A stretch of 64,000 bases of DNA from Cohnella silvisoli (GCF_021190915.1 NZ_JAIOAP010000022.1:1-64000); one strand, 5' to 3'; counted from the first letter of the stretch, positions 16,918 through 26,588 are shown. The notes: generated from the letters alone by a model not told the origin. A program made the numbers and translations.

Positions 16918-18354
16918 TTACTTAGTTGTTGGTTTCCAATGTCCATTAATATTCACATACACATGACCGTTATTAATTACTGCGATCGGAGCGCCTGCTT
17001 TCACTACGATTTCGCTTACGTTCTCGGAAACGGTGTACAATTGTTTCGCAGCGCCCGTTGCTGGATCGACTTCGTAAATGAATTGGTTCGTTCCATTTCC
17101 TTCGGTTAGCAAATACCATTTACCGCCGGAAAGCGTAGCTTGGTACACGTCCTTTTCGATGAAAAGCGAATTAACGGCTTTGTTTTTGCTTACTGTGATC
17201 AAAGTAGATTTAACGCCCTCTTCGTCGCTCACGCTCACATAGGATACAGCGGAAGCGTCCGCTGAAGCATGAATGAACACTTTATCATCCGAAGAAGTTG
17301 TAAGCTGCACCGCTTTATTGTTCGAAGGATCGACCGTGTACATGTAAATTTGCGGCTCGGTACCTTTCGTATCAATGGTGACATCGTCATTTTCTACCGG
17401 CTTCGAGCTATCTGCAACAACCGCGCCTGGCTTTGTAACCGTATAAGTGAATGTTTTGCCGTCTGCGGAAACTTCCAGATTCGCTTTGTAATCCACTTTG
17501 TCTTCAAGAATCTTGGAGATCGTGCCTGAAGCCAGTTCCAGCTTGGCGATGACGCTGCCTTTATCCCCTTGCAGGAAATACAGCGCTGTACCGTCAGGCG
17601 ACCAGACCAATTCCGGTTTAATCGAACTGTCCGCGCTAGCTTTCGTGGAAGCGCCAGTGCTCAGATCGATGATGAAAACTTCGCCGATTGCGTTCGAATA
17701 AGCAGCTTTCATAGCGTTAGGAGAAACGACTAATTCCGAAGCGTCTGCCGCATTCAGCAATTCCTTGTATTTACCTGTTTGCGCATTGACCAAGTAGTCG
17801 AAACGGCCCGTTTCATTCTCTACTGAACCGATGAAACTTGTGGAATCTATCCACTGGATATGGTCAATGTCAGCTAACAAGTTCGCGTCGATCCAAGTCG
17901 CGCCGGAAGCATCCTTCGCGAATTGAGCGCCCAAAGCTTGAATGTACGCTTTAAGCTCCACGTATGTAGTCCCATTAACCGACTTTACAGGCACTGTCAA
18001 TTGTTGCTCGACGCCGTCAACCTTAATCAGGTTGCTGTTCGTTTTTAACTCCACCGTGTGCCCGTTCAGCGTCGCTTGAACTCCGCCTTTAACGGCCTGC
18101 AGCGCAGCGCCTAAATAGGTGCTTATTCCCCTAACGGAAACAAGTGTCCTGCCTTTCTCGATAAAGGTACTGATATTCGCCGAAACTCCGTTTACGATGT
18201 AAGTCGAATTTGTAACCTGTACCGGGCTAGCTTTCGTTGCGCCGACTTTCGTTGCGCTCGCTTTCGTTACGGTTGCTGCGGAAACCGCGCTCACGGCGGA
18301 TACTCCTACAGCTAACGCCAATACAGAAACAATAGACGCTTTTTTTAGCAACAT
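16918..18354 (-). CDS. Secreted copper-amine-oxidase-N-like / beta-propeller protein in the pst operon
   Basis: 478 residues. After a signal peptide (about 1-30) comes a domain (about 45-160) of the copper-amine-oxidase N-terminal type common on Paenibacillus surface proteins (YIVNGVSANIS, LVSVRGISTYLGA, TYVELKAYIQALGAQF). The rest (about 165-478) is a TolB/WD40-like propeller with motifs VWSPDGTALYF and VSADGKTFTYT. It contains no enzyme signature. It is the first gene after a four-hexamer PhoP box and lies 24 bp ahead of pstS, so it is a phosphate-starvation protein. Its function is unknown; a surface scaffold or accessory of the non-lipidated PstS is one possibility. Confidence 0.75.
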   Translation of the reverse strand: MLLKKASIVSVLALAVGVSAVSAVSAATVTKASATKVGATKASPVQVTNSTYIVNGVSANISTFIEKGRTLVSVRGISTYLGAALQAVKGGVQATLNGHTVELKTNSNLIKVDGVEQQLTVPVKSVNGTTYVELKAYIQALGAQFAKDASGATWIDANLLADIDHIQWIDSTSFIGSVENETGRFDYLVNAQTGKYKELLNAADASELVVSPNAMKAAYSNAIGEVFIIDLSTGASTKASADSSIKPELVWSPDGTALYFLQGDKGSVIAKLELASGTISKILEDKVDYKANLEVSADGKTFTYTVTKPGAVVADSSKPVENDDVTIDTKGTEPQIYMYTVDPSNNKAVQLTTSSDDKVFIHASADASAVSYVSVSDEEGVKSTLITVSKNKAVNSLFIEKDVYQATLSGGKWYLLTEGNGTNQFIYEVDPATGAAKQLYTVSENVSEIVVKAGAPIAVINNGHVYVNINGHWKPTTK

Positions 18355-18402
18355 CGACTCTGATCACCCTTCTAATTGTGGTAGATTTAACTTACTAGTG
18401 TA

Positions 18403-18456
18403 AGTATAGTTTTCAATTGTAAAGCGTCTGTTCAAGTTTCGTTTTCGAATTGTTAA
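18403..18456 (-). promoter_or_regulatory. PhoP box and promoter of the second pst operon
   Basis: Four minus-strand hexamers with exact 11-bp period: TTAACA (18451-18456), AAAACG (18440-18445), TGAACA (18429-18434), TTTACA (18418-18423). A -10 TATACT is at 18403-18408, 9 nt downstream. Confidence 0.8.
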
Positions 18457-18458
18457 AT

Positions 18459-19583
18459 TTATGAATTTAATTGAGTGACAAGCTTCTGAAATTCATTGCG
18501 AATTTCGTTGGATATGTCCTTCGCTTCCGTCGAAGCGATCATAAGTCTGGAAGCCGCTTCATGATTGAGCTCCGAGGAACTCCAGAGCTGCGCGAAAGTA
18601 TCCTCCGTCTTCTTCACTTGGGAGAACCCTTTGTCCGCCCCTTTCTTTCCCTCCCCTACCAAGCTTGCGGCGCTTTGTACGGCTTCCGTCATCGATTTGA
18701 TAAGCCCCGTAATTTGGCTTGCTGAATGCTTGGTTCGGTCCGCCAAAGTTCGGATTTCATCGGCAACGACGCCGAAGCCTTTACCTTGCACGCCAGCGCG
18801 GGCAGCTTCGATCGTCGCATTCACGGCCAACAAATTGCATTGATCCGCTAATTCCGCGATTAGTTGAATGATCTTGTCCGCTGCGGCCGTTCTTTCCGTC
18901 AGCTGGATGACCGCTTTCTCTTGCCGTTCGGCATTGGCGGACCACAGCTTAAACAGCTGCAGCATATCGTTGAGTTCATTCCTGCCTTGATCGGTAATTT
19001 CCGCGATCCGTTCGCTGCAAGCTTGCGTGTCGTTCGTTGTCTCCGTCACCTTAGCTACGGACTCGTGAATGTTGGCGATCATAGATTCCGTATCCCGAAT
19101 CGTGCGAATCTGCCGACTTACCGCTTCTCGTTGCAGCAAGCGCGACACATTGAGCAAATCGTTAACCGTCAGCATCCCTACAAACCTGCCATTGTCGGTA
19201 AGCAGGACCGCATCGTAGAAGGTCTCCTCGGCGCGGGACAGCGCACGGTCGATGATTTCCTGCGGCTCGATTGAAAGCTCTGCGGTTAGCGGCAGCGGAT
19301 CCATCAAAGCGGAAACCGGCCTATTCCCGAACAGCGACATCCCGAACAGGGAGCCGAGCAATCGGAAAAACCGGTCTTTCATGATCAACCCGATCGGACG
19401 ATGCTGATCATCGCACACTACGACGCACTCCAACTGTTTCTTGCGCCGAAACAATGTCACCAGTTCATCGCTTTGCTGAGTTGGAGGAATGACCGGACAG
19501 CTTTTCATCCAATCCTTAACAACAACTGGCTGAAAGATTTCAGTGATCGTATGTTCTATAAGTAATTCAGAAGCGCTTATCAA
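18459..19583 (-). CDS. Cytosolic chemoreceptor-like protein with CBS pair
   Basis: 374 residues, no membrane segment. Two CBS repeats (about 15-140; [26 protein letters not shown]) are followed by a coiled-coil methyl-accepting signalling domain (about 170-370) whose hairpin tip carries [15 protein letters not shown] and [15 protein letters not shown], the region that contacts CheA/CheW. It starts at TTG 19583 with GAGGTG 5 nt upstream. CBS pairs commonly bind adenine nucleotides, so it may couple an intracellular metabolite to motility (inference). Its CBS module is a close relative of that in the GGDEF protein at 3833-6130. Confidence 0.88.
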   Translation of the reverse strand: MISASELLIEHTITEIFQPVVVKDWMKSCPVIPPTQQSDELVTLFRRKKQLECVVVCDDQHRPIGLIMKDRFFRLLGSLFGMSLFGNRPVSALMDPLPLTAELSIEPQEIIDRALSRAEETFYDAVLLTDNGRFVGMLTVNDLLNVSRLLQREAVSRQIRTIRDTESMIANIHESVAKVTETTNDTQACSERIAEITDQGRNELNDMLQLFKLWSANAERQEKAVIQLTERTAAADKIIQLIAELADQCNLLAVNATIEAARAGVQGKGFGVVADEIRTLADRTKHSASQITGLIKSMTEAVQSAASLVGEGKKGADKGFSQVKKTEDTFAQLWSSSELNHEAASRLMIASTEAKDISNEIRNEFQKLVTQLNS

Positions 19584-19708
19584 GGAAACACCTCGGTTCT
19601 ACATAGAATAAGAGAAAATTTTCCCTTATCTAGAAAATATCAAATTCATGTCATCCATTTGTTCGAAGTTTGTCAACGGAACGTAAAGTTTGTTGAATTT
19701 GATTTGAA

Positions 19709-19755
19709 AATAAATAGCAGCCCCCGCCGACTTAGGAGAGGGGCTGCTATTTATT
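19709..19755 (-). terminator. Terminator after phoX
   Basis: A perfect 16-bp stem (19709-19724 and 19740-19755) with a 15-nt loop, followed on the minus strand by TTTTC. Located 38 bp past the phoX stop. Confidence 0.8.
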
Positions 19756-19792
19756 GGATCCGATTAAACGTTATAGAACTGATTGCTTTTTT

Positions 19793-21709
19793 CTATTCTT
19801 TACCCTCTGATAATTTAGAGATCGCAGGGATACCGCTAATATAACCGACCGAACCGGCGCGTTTGTTATCCCAATACTTATTAATGAACTCATTTATTTG
19901 TGCTTTCAATGGTTCAGGAGCAAGCATCTCGTCGCCTGGATGCTGAAGATTGCTCATGATATAAGTGAACCCGTTCAAGTTGTCAACCGCCTGCAACCCT
20001 GTCGCTTCACCGCCAGCCGGGACCGACATGATCCGGGACAGCTTCTGAGTGTCCACATTGTAAGCCCATAGGAAGTTATTTGTATGCATGCCGCTGTCTT
20101 CTCCGATAAACAACGTTCTCAAGCTTTCGGAGTATGAAAGGTTGTCCGGGTTGGCTACTTTGTCAACGACCGCCGTATTGCCCTTTTCATCCGCCTTAGC
20201 CAAATCTTCGCCGAAAACGATGCTTTTCATGTCAGCCGGAACGTATTTGCTGTCGATTGCTTTCTGGCTGGAGTCGACTTGTTTGCCTAGAAGGTTGAGT
20301 TCATAGGTTGCGCCGGCTTTAAGTTTCGCTACTTGAATATGGTCTGCAGGATCTTCGTTTTTGGCATCCTTTTCCATTGCCTTTTCCACATAAGACATCG
20401 CAACATATACTTTGTTGTCTTTTGTATTGATGGCAACGCCTTCCATTTTGTTGAATTCAGCGGTTGCGCCCTGAATGGCGCCATAACGACGCGATTCCAT
20501 GAATGCAGCAGCCTTTTCCATGCCCGGTTTCACTTTAAGCCATTCGATTTTGCCTGTCGGGTAGGTTTTAATTTTCGTAAACCCTGCAGTATCCTTGTCT
20601 GTGGTTTCGAACAGGTCGCTGAATTTCAAGCCTTTGTCGATATAAGTTTTAATTTCACTGTCCGAAGCGTGTCCAAGCTGGATCCAGCTCAATGTGGCCG
20701 CTCCTCCGTTTTTATCGCTCGTTTGGTTCCACTTAGCCGCATACAGAGTACCGGCAGAGAGGTCTTCCGCTTTATCGGCAACATACATGAACAGCATCGT
20801 ATTTCCGCCGTCATCTCCGAAAATAACCGTTTTGCGATCCGGAGCTACTTGTCCGAGTTCATGAGAAAATCTGCCCAAGCTATAGTGTTTAACGACAGTT
20901 GTTGAATTGTTGGCGTTCACCGTTACTTCCGGAATATATCCGTAAGCATACGGGTTGCCGACTTTCTTGTCATCCTGATAGAAGTTTTTCGTAAAAGAAG
21001 AGACGAACGTTTGAGTCGGATCCTTCTCGTAAGCTCTAGCATCCGGTTCGTACTCTTCGCTGCTGAGAAGCGTGTTCCAAGGAGTCAGCGATCCGTTACA
21101 AGGAATCCACAACCCGCCGACTGCGGAGAAATCAACCTTCTTCACATCCGTCACTTTTAGTTCGCCGGTTTGTTTGTTTTGGTCGATCGTGCTTAAGCCC
21201 ATGGAAGCAGGAATGATTCCGTAAGCCGATTTTCCTGCATTATTGCTTGTGATGTACTCGTAATGAGTAAGCAGAGAAAGAGGATTTCCGCCTAGTCCAG
21301 TAGCAGCCGCTCCTTTAACGCTAAACAGAGTGTTGGCGTCAGGCGCGTCGGAAACGTAAGGTACAGGCTTATCTGCTACGCTAGTGTCCATGATAGGTTT
21401 GCCATTGACATCGACTACCACACCGGCAGGTATGCCACTAATGACATCCGTGGATTTGAACAAAGTGTTATAAGTCAGAGGATACGATTTGATATAGCCA
21501 TTCGTATAAGTCACTTTCAAAAATGCCGCCGAATAGGCTTTTGCCATGTCATCAGCCGTTATCGGCGCGTCCATGCCAATAAACTCTAATGCCTTGACTT
21601 TTTTTCCCGCGTTTGCGTATGCGCCTTCCGGCGAGATAGAAGGGAATAATAAAGCCAAACCCAGTACAGGGGCTATAATCCTCGCTGCTTTGCTCTTTTT
21701 CCTTTTCAT
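19793..21709 (-). CDS. phoX: PhoX-family (DUF839) alkaline phosphatase
   Basis: 638 residues with a signal peptide (about 1-34; basic KRKKSK, hydrophobic core, cleavage near AYANA). The PhoX signature with a Cys followed by a PW motif and paired Glu is seen at about residue 210 as PCNGSLTPWNTLLSSEEYE. Further conserved stretches are SHELGQVAPD, VIFGDDGGN, EGVAINTKDNKVYVAMS and ADNLSYSESLRTL-like NPDNLSYSE. Family members are exported, calcium/iron-dependent phosphomonoesterases that release phosphate from organic esters. It starts at ATG 21709 with GGAGAGG. A PhoP-like box precedes it, which fits a phosphate-starvation role. Confidence 0.85.
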   Translation of the reverse strand: MKRKKSKAARIIAPVLGLALLFPSISPEGAYANAGKKVKALEFIGMDAPITADDMAKAYSAAFLKVTYTNGYIKSYPLTYNTLFKSTDVISGIPAGVVVDVNGKPIMDTSVADKPVPYVSDAPDANTLFSVKGAAATGLGGNPLSLLTHYEYITSNNAGKSAYGIIPASMGLSTIDQNKQTGELKVTDVKKVDFSAVGGLWIPCNGSLTPWNTLLSSEEYEPDARAYEKDPTQTFVSSFTKNFYQDDKKVGNPYAYGYIPEVTVNANNSTTVVKHYSLGRFSHELGQVAPDRKTVIFGDDGGNTMLFMYVADKAEDLSAGTLYAAKWNQTSDKNGGAATLSWIQLGHASDSEIKTYIDKGLKFSDLFETTDKDTAGFTKIKTYPTGKIEWLKVKPGMEKAAAFMESRRYGAIQGATAEFNKMEGVAINTKDNKVYVAMSYVEKAMEKDAKNEDPADHIQVAKLKAGATYELNLLGKQVDSSQKAIDSKYVPADMKSIVFGEDLAKADEKGNTAVVDKVANPDNLSYSESLRTLFIGEDSGMHTNNFLWAYNVDTQKLSRIMSVPAGGEATGLQAVDNLNGFTYIMSNLQHPGDEMLAPEPLKAQINEFINKYWDNKRAGSVGYISGIPAISKLSEGKE

Positions 21710-21746
21710 TTATACACTACCTCTCCTTATGATCAATACTATAATA

Positions 21747-21778
21747 ACTATAAACAGCATTTGTTAACTGTAAGTAAA
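21747..21778 (-). promoter_or_regulatory. Probable PhoP box and promoter of phoX
   Basis: Two good hexamers, TTTACT (21773-21778) and TTAACA (21762-21767), 11 bp apart, with -10 TATAGT at 21747-21752 exactly 9 nt further, the same geometry as at pstS. Other positions in register are weak. Confidence 0.55.
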
Positions 21779-21833
21779 TTGAAATTGCATTGTTTGATTA
21801 ATCTTTGAAAAAAGGTTTGAAAAACATGCAAAA

Positions 21834-21878
21834 AAAGAGGCTGCTTCACTGTCTCAAGAGACAATGGGCAACCTCTTT
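21834..21878 (-). terminator. Terminator after the oxidoreductase operon
   Basis: A stem AAAGAGG/CCTCTTT with an inner TGTCTC/GAGACA hairpin, followed on the minus strand by a T run, 15 bp after the stop of the 21893 gene. Confidence 0.7.
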
Positions 21879-21892
21879 ACTTTTTTGGTAAA

Positions 21893-23062
21893 TTAAACCT
21901 CGTCCACGTTGACCCAAGCGCCGCGCTCGATGGACAAATCGACCGCTTCCAATACTTCTTGGCATTTAACTCCGTCATAGAAGGTTGGAGTGAATGGCGA
22001 TCCGGTAGTCATATGTTGAACGAATTCGTATACGATATGGACAAATGCGTGCTCGTATCCGATAATGTGTCCCGCCGGCCACCAATTGCCCGCATACTTA
22101 TGCGATGAATCAGTCGCCAGTATGGTGCGGAATCCCGCCAAACTCGGCTCATCCTCGCGGAAATACACTTCGAGTTCGTTCAGTCTCTCCAAATCCCAGC
22201 GAATAGTGCCTTTGCTTCCGTGGATTTCGAAAGTGTTGTGGTTTTTGCGGCCTGCCGCAAAACGGGAAGCAACGAACATGCCCATTGCTCCGTTCTTGAA
22301 GTCGGCAAGGAATCCGGTAGCATCGTCAACGGTCACTTCGCCTTTCTCGGTAGCGGATGCGTTCCCGGAAAGTCCCGATGACGATGTCAGCAATGGACGC
22401 TCCTTTACGAATGTCCGGTTGTGACCGACGACGCGATCGAACTCCCCGATCAAGAAACGGGCAAGGTCGATGCTGTGCGCGTTAATGTCGCCGTGTGCGC
22501 CGGAGCCTGCGACTTCCTTCTTAAGGCGCCAAGCGAGAGGCGTGTTCGGATCAACGAGCCAATCCTGCAAATAAGTTGCGCGATAGTGGTGAATTTCACC
22601 AAGACGGCCTTCATCGATAATTTGCTTAGCTAACTGAACGGCGGGCAAGAAGCGGTAGTTAAAGCAGATCGCGTGTTTCACGCCCGCTTTCTCCGCCGCA
22701 GCGAGCATTTCTCGTCCATCCGCCAAGTTAAGCGCAAGCGGTTTTTCGCAGAAAACATGTTTGCCGGCTGCGATTGCCGCAAGCGCGATTTCCTTGTGGG
22801 CATCGCTTGGCGCGTTGATATCGACGAAGTCGATATCTTCACGAGTTACCATCTTGCGCCAGTCGGTCTCATACGAATCCCAGCCGAATTTTTCCGCCGC
22901 TTCTTTGACACCATTTTCATCGCGTCCGCAAATCGCCTTCATGACCACGTTCGCTTCCGTATCGAAGAACATACCTACGTCTTTATACGCATGGCTATGG
23001 GCTTTACCCATGAACTTGTAGCCAACCATGCCCACGTTAATATTCTTTTTTACGCCCACCAC
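21893..23062 (-). CDS. Gfo/Idh/MocA-family sugar oxidoreductase
   Basis: 389 residues. The N-terminal Rossmann domain carries GMVGYKFMGKAHSHA for NAD(P) and the EKPLAL motif (about residue 100) that supplies the catalytic Lys; HGDINAHSIDLARFLIG is the C-terminal domain active-site helix. It probably oxidises a sugar or cyclitol hydroxyl; the exact substrate is not evident. It starts at GTG 23062 (AGGTGA upstream) and overlaps the isomerase gene by 13 bp, so it is translationally coupled to it. Confidence 0.9.
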   Translation of the reverse strand: MVGVKKNINVGMVGYKFMGKAHSHAYKDVGMFFDTEANVVMKAICGRDENGVKEAAEKFGWDSYETDWRKMVTREDIDFVDINAPSDAHKEIALAAIAAGKHVFCEKPLALNLADGREMLAAAEKAGVKHAICFNYRFLPAVQLAKQIIDEGRLGEIHHYRATYLQDWLVDPNTPLAWRLKKEVAGSGAHGDINAHSIDLARFLIGEFDRVVGHNRTFVKERPLLTSSSGLSGNASATEKGEVTVDDATGFLADFKNGAMGMFVASRFAAGRKNHNTFEIHGSKGTIRWDLERLNELEVYFREDEPSLAGFRTILATDSSHKYAGNWWPAGHIIGYEHAFVHIVYEFVQHMTTGSPFTPTFYDGVKCQEVLEAVDLSIERGAWVNVDEV

Positions 23063-24012
23063 ATTTCACCTGCGCTTTCGGTGAGGATAAGTCCGTTGAG
23101 GAAGTTAGCCGCTTTAGTGAAGCCTTCGTTCACGCTCATCAAGCCATCTTCATGCTCGATGCTGATCGTTCCGTCATAGCCGACAAGGCGCAGCGTGCTG
23201 ACAAGATCTTTCCAGAACTCGTCGTCGTGACCATATCCAACCGTGCGGAATACCCATGAACGCTGCAAAATATCGCCATAGTTTTTGTTATCCAGAACGC
23301 CGTTGATCGCCGTATTGCGCTTGTCGATCTTCGTATCTTTGGCATGTACGTGGTAGATGGACTTACCAAGAGCTTTAATGCACTCGATCGGATCCATGCC
23401 TTGCCAGAAAAGGTGGGAAGGATCGAAGTTTACGCCGATATTGTCTCCCGCTTCCTCGCGAAGGCGCAGCGCCGTTTCCGTGTTGTATACGAGAAAGCCC
23501 GGATGAGCTTCGATGGCGACTTTTACGTTATGCTTGCGAAGGAATGCGGACTGTTCCTTCCAGTAAGGAATCGCGATTTCATTCCATTGCCATTCGAGCA
23601 CCGTCAGGAAATCAGGCGGCCAAGGGCATGTCACCCATGAAGGATATTTGGAATTCGGGGATTCTCCCGGGCAACCGGAAAACGTGATAACCGTATCTAC
23701 GCCAAGTTTCTCCGCTAATTGTACGGTAGCAACGAAATCATCATGATGCGATTTGGCAATTGCGGCGTCCGGGTGCAGCGGATTGCCATGGCAGCTTAGC
23801 GCGCTAATTGTTAGACCACGAGAGTCAACAGCATCGCGGATGCGGCTAATCGCTGCCGAGTCGTTCAAAATTTCCTTAGCGTTCACATGTGCGGTTCCAG
23901 GATAAGCCCCGGTTCCGATTTCAACGGATTGAAGGCCTTCAGCCTTGGCGGTATCCAAAGCTTGTTCAAATGACTGTTGGCTGAACAATACGAGAAAAAC
24001 TCCTGATTTCAC
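23050..24012 (-). CDS. Sugar phosphate isomerase/epimerase (xylose-isomerase-like TIM barrel)
   Basis: About 320 residues from GTG 24012 (GGTGGGG 4 nt upstream); the frame continues upstream to 24087 but that part has no family similarity. TIM-barrel motifs with metal ligands: IEAHPGFLV (Glu), VNFDPSHLFWQG (Asp, His), VHAKDTKID (His, Asp) and SIEHEDGLM (Glu). Members interconvert keto/aldo sugars or epimerise inosose-type substrates. It is cotranscribed with the overlapping dehydrogenase and lies in the same orientation as a second dehydrogenase upstream. Confidence 0.88.
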   Translation of the reverse strand: MKSGVFLVLFSQQSFEQALDTAKAEGLQSVEIGTGAYPGTAHVNAKEILNDSAAISRIRDAVDSRGLTISALSCHGNPLHPDAAIAKSHHDDFVATVQLAEKLGVDTVITFSGCPGESPNSKYPSWVTCPWPPDFLTVLEWQWNEIAIPYWKEQSAFLRKHNVKVAIEAHPGFLVYNTETALRLREEAGDNIGVNFDPSHLFWQGMDPIECIKALGKSIYHVHAKDTKIDKRNTAINGVLDNKNYGDILQRSWVFRTVGYGHDDEFWKDLVSTLRLVGYDGTISIEHEDGLMSVNEGFTKAANFLNGLILTESAGEMWWA

Positions 24013-24196
24013 TAGTCCCCACCAAACCTTTCTTGTCCATATCGTGATATTGGAGGTGCTGCACGCTAATGATGTACGCGCGTTCATTTAGCCCAATTAC
24101 AGTTTACATGAGAACGCATGGCATTTTCCACCCCTAATTTGTTAAGAGAGGAATAAGCCGAGAGGACGAGTCGCCCTGAAGGACGACTCGAAACCG

Positions 24197-25270
24197 TTAC
24201 ACGAAACTAACGGCTTGTCCTTTGTTCGCCGATTCATATACCGCTTCAAGAATTTCTTGCACGACCAATGCTTGCTTAGCAGTAACAACCGGCTCTCTGT
24301 CATGCAGAATCGCATTGATCCAAGCCCGCGCCTCTTGCTCCGCCGCATCGTCGGGAGCTGCTCCGCCGCCGAAATCTCCGGACATCTGAATTTCTTGCGT
24401 GTACAGACGGCCATGCTCTTCGCCATTGATACGCAAGCCTTTCTTCATATCCGCTCCGGCTTTCGTACCGCATAGAGTTACTTTCGCTTCATCAACATCC
24501 AGCGTATTAAGCGCCCAACTCGACTCCAACCATACCGTAGCTCCGCTCTTCATCGTAATCATGGCAAAAGCGGAATCCTCTACCGTGAACTTGGACGGAT
24601 CCCAGTTGCCCCACATATTCGCTTCACTGCCCTGCTCCGCCAGCTTGCGGTAAGAAGATCCCAGCACAGTCTTCGGCTCGTAGTTATCCATCATCCACAA
24701 AGCCAGGTCAAGCGCATGGGTTCCGATATCGATCAGCGGACCTCCGCCTTGTTTCTCCAAATCCAGGAACACACCCCAAGTAGGCACTGCGCGGCGACGA
24801 ACAGCATGGGCTTTCGCTATGTAAATTTCGCCTAAATCGCCGGCACGGCAAGCTTGATGCAACCAGCGGCTATCCGCGCGGTAACGGTTTTGATACGCAA
24901 TGCTCAGCTTGCGGCCGGTTCTTTCCGCCGTTTCCAGCATGCGCCTGGCGTCCTCAGCGGTCTTAGCCATCGGTTTCTCGCAGAGAACGTGTTTCCCCGC
25001 TTCCAATGCGGCTATCGAAATTTCCGCATGCGTATCGTTTGGCGTACATACGTGAACGACATGTACATCCGAGTCGCGCAGCAACTCGTACACATCGTTG
25101 TAAACTCTGGCATCTTGGGTACCGAATTTATTTTTGGCATCATGCGCCCGATCCGGTGCCACGTCGAAAAATGCCACAACCTGCGCTTCCGGGATTTTGG
25201 CGAGCGAAGGTAAATGTTTTCCCATCGCAATCCCGCCGCATCCAATCATCCCTACGTTAACTTTTGACAA
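24197..25270 (-). CDS. Gfo/Idh/MocA-family oxidoreductase
   Basis: 357 residues from a TTG start with AGGAGG 9 nt upstream. The Rossmann motif is GMIGCGGIAMGKHLP and the catalytic-Lys motif CEKPMAKT (about residue 95). The C-terminal domain shows GGGPLIDIGTHALDLALWMM. Only distantly similar to the other dehydrogenase in the cluster. It is divergent from the AraC regulator, which may control it. The substrate is unknown; the pair of dehydrogenases plus an isomerase resembles sugar or inositol catabolic modules. Confidence 0.9.
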   Translation of the reverse strand: MSKVNVGMIGCGGIAMGKHLPSLAKIPEAQVVAFFDVAPDRAHDAKNKFGTQDARVYNDVYELLRDSDVHVVHVCTPNDTHAEISIAALEAGKHVLCEKPMAKTAEDARRMLETAERTGRKLSIAYQNRYRADSRWLHQACRAGDLGEIYIAKAHAVRRRAVPTWGVFLDLEKQGGGPLIDIGTHALDLALWMMDNYEPKTVLGSSYRKLAEQGSEANMWGNWDPSKFTVEDSAFAMITMKSGATVWLESSWALNTLDVDEAKVTLCGTKAGADMKKGLRINGEEHGRLYTQEIQMSGDFGGGAAPDDAAEQEARAWINAILHDREPVVTAKQALVVQEILEAVYESANKGQAVSFV

Positions 25271-25395
25271 AATGCTTGTCCTCCTTGCGACTTTTCAATA
25301 TTCAATCTACAATTAGTGTACCATAACTTATTATAAATCCCATCCGCTCAGATGCGAGTATTTTATGCGATTGTGTCATATAAGGGGATGAACCC

Positions 25396-26265
25396 GTGCA
25401 GGCTGTCAGGGAAAAGATCGAATACGAGAATCCGTTGCTTTCTTTGAAAATATGGCAGGTAACCCGCAACGACTCGGGTTCCGTCGATTGGCATTATCAC
25501 CCCGAGTGCGAACTGCTGCTCGTTCAGCGCGGGCGGTTGGATATCGATCTTAGCGAAGAAACGTACTCTATTGAAGATGGGGACGTCGTTATTCTCGGCA
25601 ACTCCCAGCTTCATCGGGATCGCAGCTCCAGCGGGGTGCTCGAATATATCGTGCTTCAGTTCGATCTTCATACTTTTTTCGACCAAAGTACGATTCCCTA
25701 TTTGCAATATTTTAATGAAACGAAAGTGCCGTTAAGCGCCATGAATTATGTGTTCAGGGAGAACGAGCAAGCTCGCAACGAAGCGGCGGATTGCATCCGT
25801 CACATTCACCAAGAAGCTTCGCGTAAAGAAAGCGGGTACGAGCTGGCGGTGAATATGTTGATTAAGAAGCTGCTGCTCATCCTTATACGCAACGACAGCC
25901 GCGGCCTGTTAGCCGATCAAGACCGGGTCGAACGAATTCGGCTTAAGCCGGTGCTCGACTATGTCGAAGAAAAGCTGGACAACCGGATCGCCGTGGAGGA
26001 TGCCAGCCGTCTTGCCAACATGAGCTACTATTACTTCGTGAAATTTTTCAAGAAAATCATGGGCCTCTCCTTCACCGAATACGTCAATTTCCGCAAAATC
26101 AAGCGAGCCGAGCAGCTGCTGCTCACCCGCGACATGAGCGTCACCGAGGTCGGCGACCAGATCGGCATGGCCAACATGGCCCACTTCTACAAGATGTTCA
26201 AGCGCTTCAACGGCTGCTCCCCCAAAGAATTCCAACGCAAAATGCTCGCCTGGGGGCGGGGTTGA
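25396..26265 (+). CDS. AraC-family transcriptional regulator
   Basis: 289 residues from GTG 25396. An N-terminal cupin sugar-sensing domain (about 10-140; VDWHYHPECELLLVQRG, GDVVILGNSQLH) precedes two helix-turn-helix motifs (about 190-285; VEDASRLANMSYYYFVKFFK and VTEVGDQIGMANMAHFYKMFK). It is divergent from the oxidoreductase at 24197-25270 with about 125 bp between, so it likely regulates that cluster in response to a sugar (inference). Confidence 0.9.
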   Translation: MQAVREKIEYENPLLSLKIWQVTRNDSGSVDWHYHPECELLLVQRGRLDIDLSEETYSIEDGDVVILGNSQLHRDRSSSGVLEYIVLQFDLHTFFDQSTIPYLQYFNETKVPLSAMNYVFRENEQARNEAADCIRHIHQEASRKESGYELAVNMLIKKLLLILIRNDSRGLLADQDRVERIRLKPVLDYVEEKLDNRIAVEDASRLANMSYYYFVKFFKKIMGLSFTEYVNFRKIKRAEQLLLTRDMSVTEVGDQIGMANMAHFYKMFKRFNGCSPKEFQRKMLAWGRG

Positions 26266-26320
26266 TTATATGTTGCTTATCGAGCTCTGCACCCCACGTT
26301 AACACCGCTCGAGCGCTCAG

Positions 26321-26552
26321 CGAAGGCACTTTTTTGGCCTTCATCCAGACGCCTGACCGCTAACTCGCTCCACCAGGGCACTTTTTTGGCCTTCATCCAG
26401 ACGTCTGACCACTAACTTGCTCCACCAGGGCACTTTCTTGGCCTTCATTCAGACGTCTGACCACTAACTTGCTCCACCAGGGCACTTTCTTGGCCTTCAT
26501 TCAGACGTCTGATCACTAACTTGCTCCACCAGGGCACTTTTTTGGCCTTCAT
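26321..26552 (+). repeat. Left array of 52-bp repeats (5 units)
   Basis: The core GGGCACTTTTTTGGCCTTCA (one T/C variation) recurs with its GGCAC at 26325, 26377, 26429, 26481 and 26533, exactly 52 bp apart. The roughly 32-bp intervening sequence is nearly constant within this array and contains the palindrome CAGACGTCTG. The stretch 26266-26724 holds this array, an inverted repeat and a hairpin terminator, but no other gene. Confidence 0.9.
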
Positions 26553-26567
26553 CGACTACACATTTTT

Positions 26568-26588
26568 TTTACAAACATATATTGTAAA
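26568..26588 (+). promoter_or_regulatory. Inverted repeat upstream of the DUF559 gene
   Basis: TTTACAA and TTGTAAA arms (7 bp each) with a 7-nt AT-rich spacer, immediately after the left repeat array and about 140 bp before the gene. It may be an operator or overlap a promoter. Confidence 0.4.
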
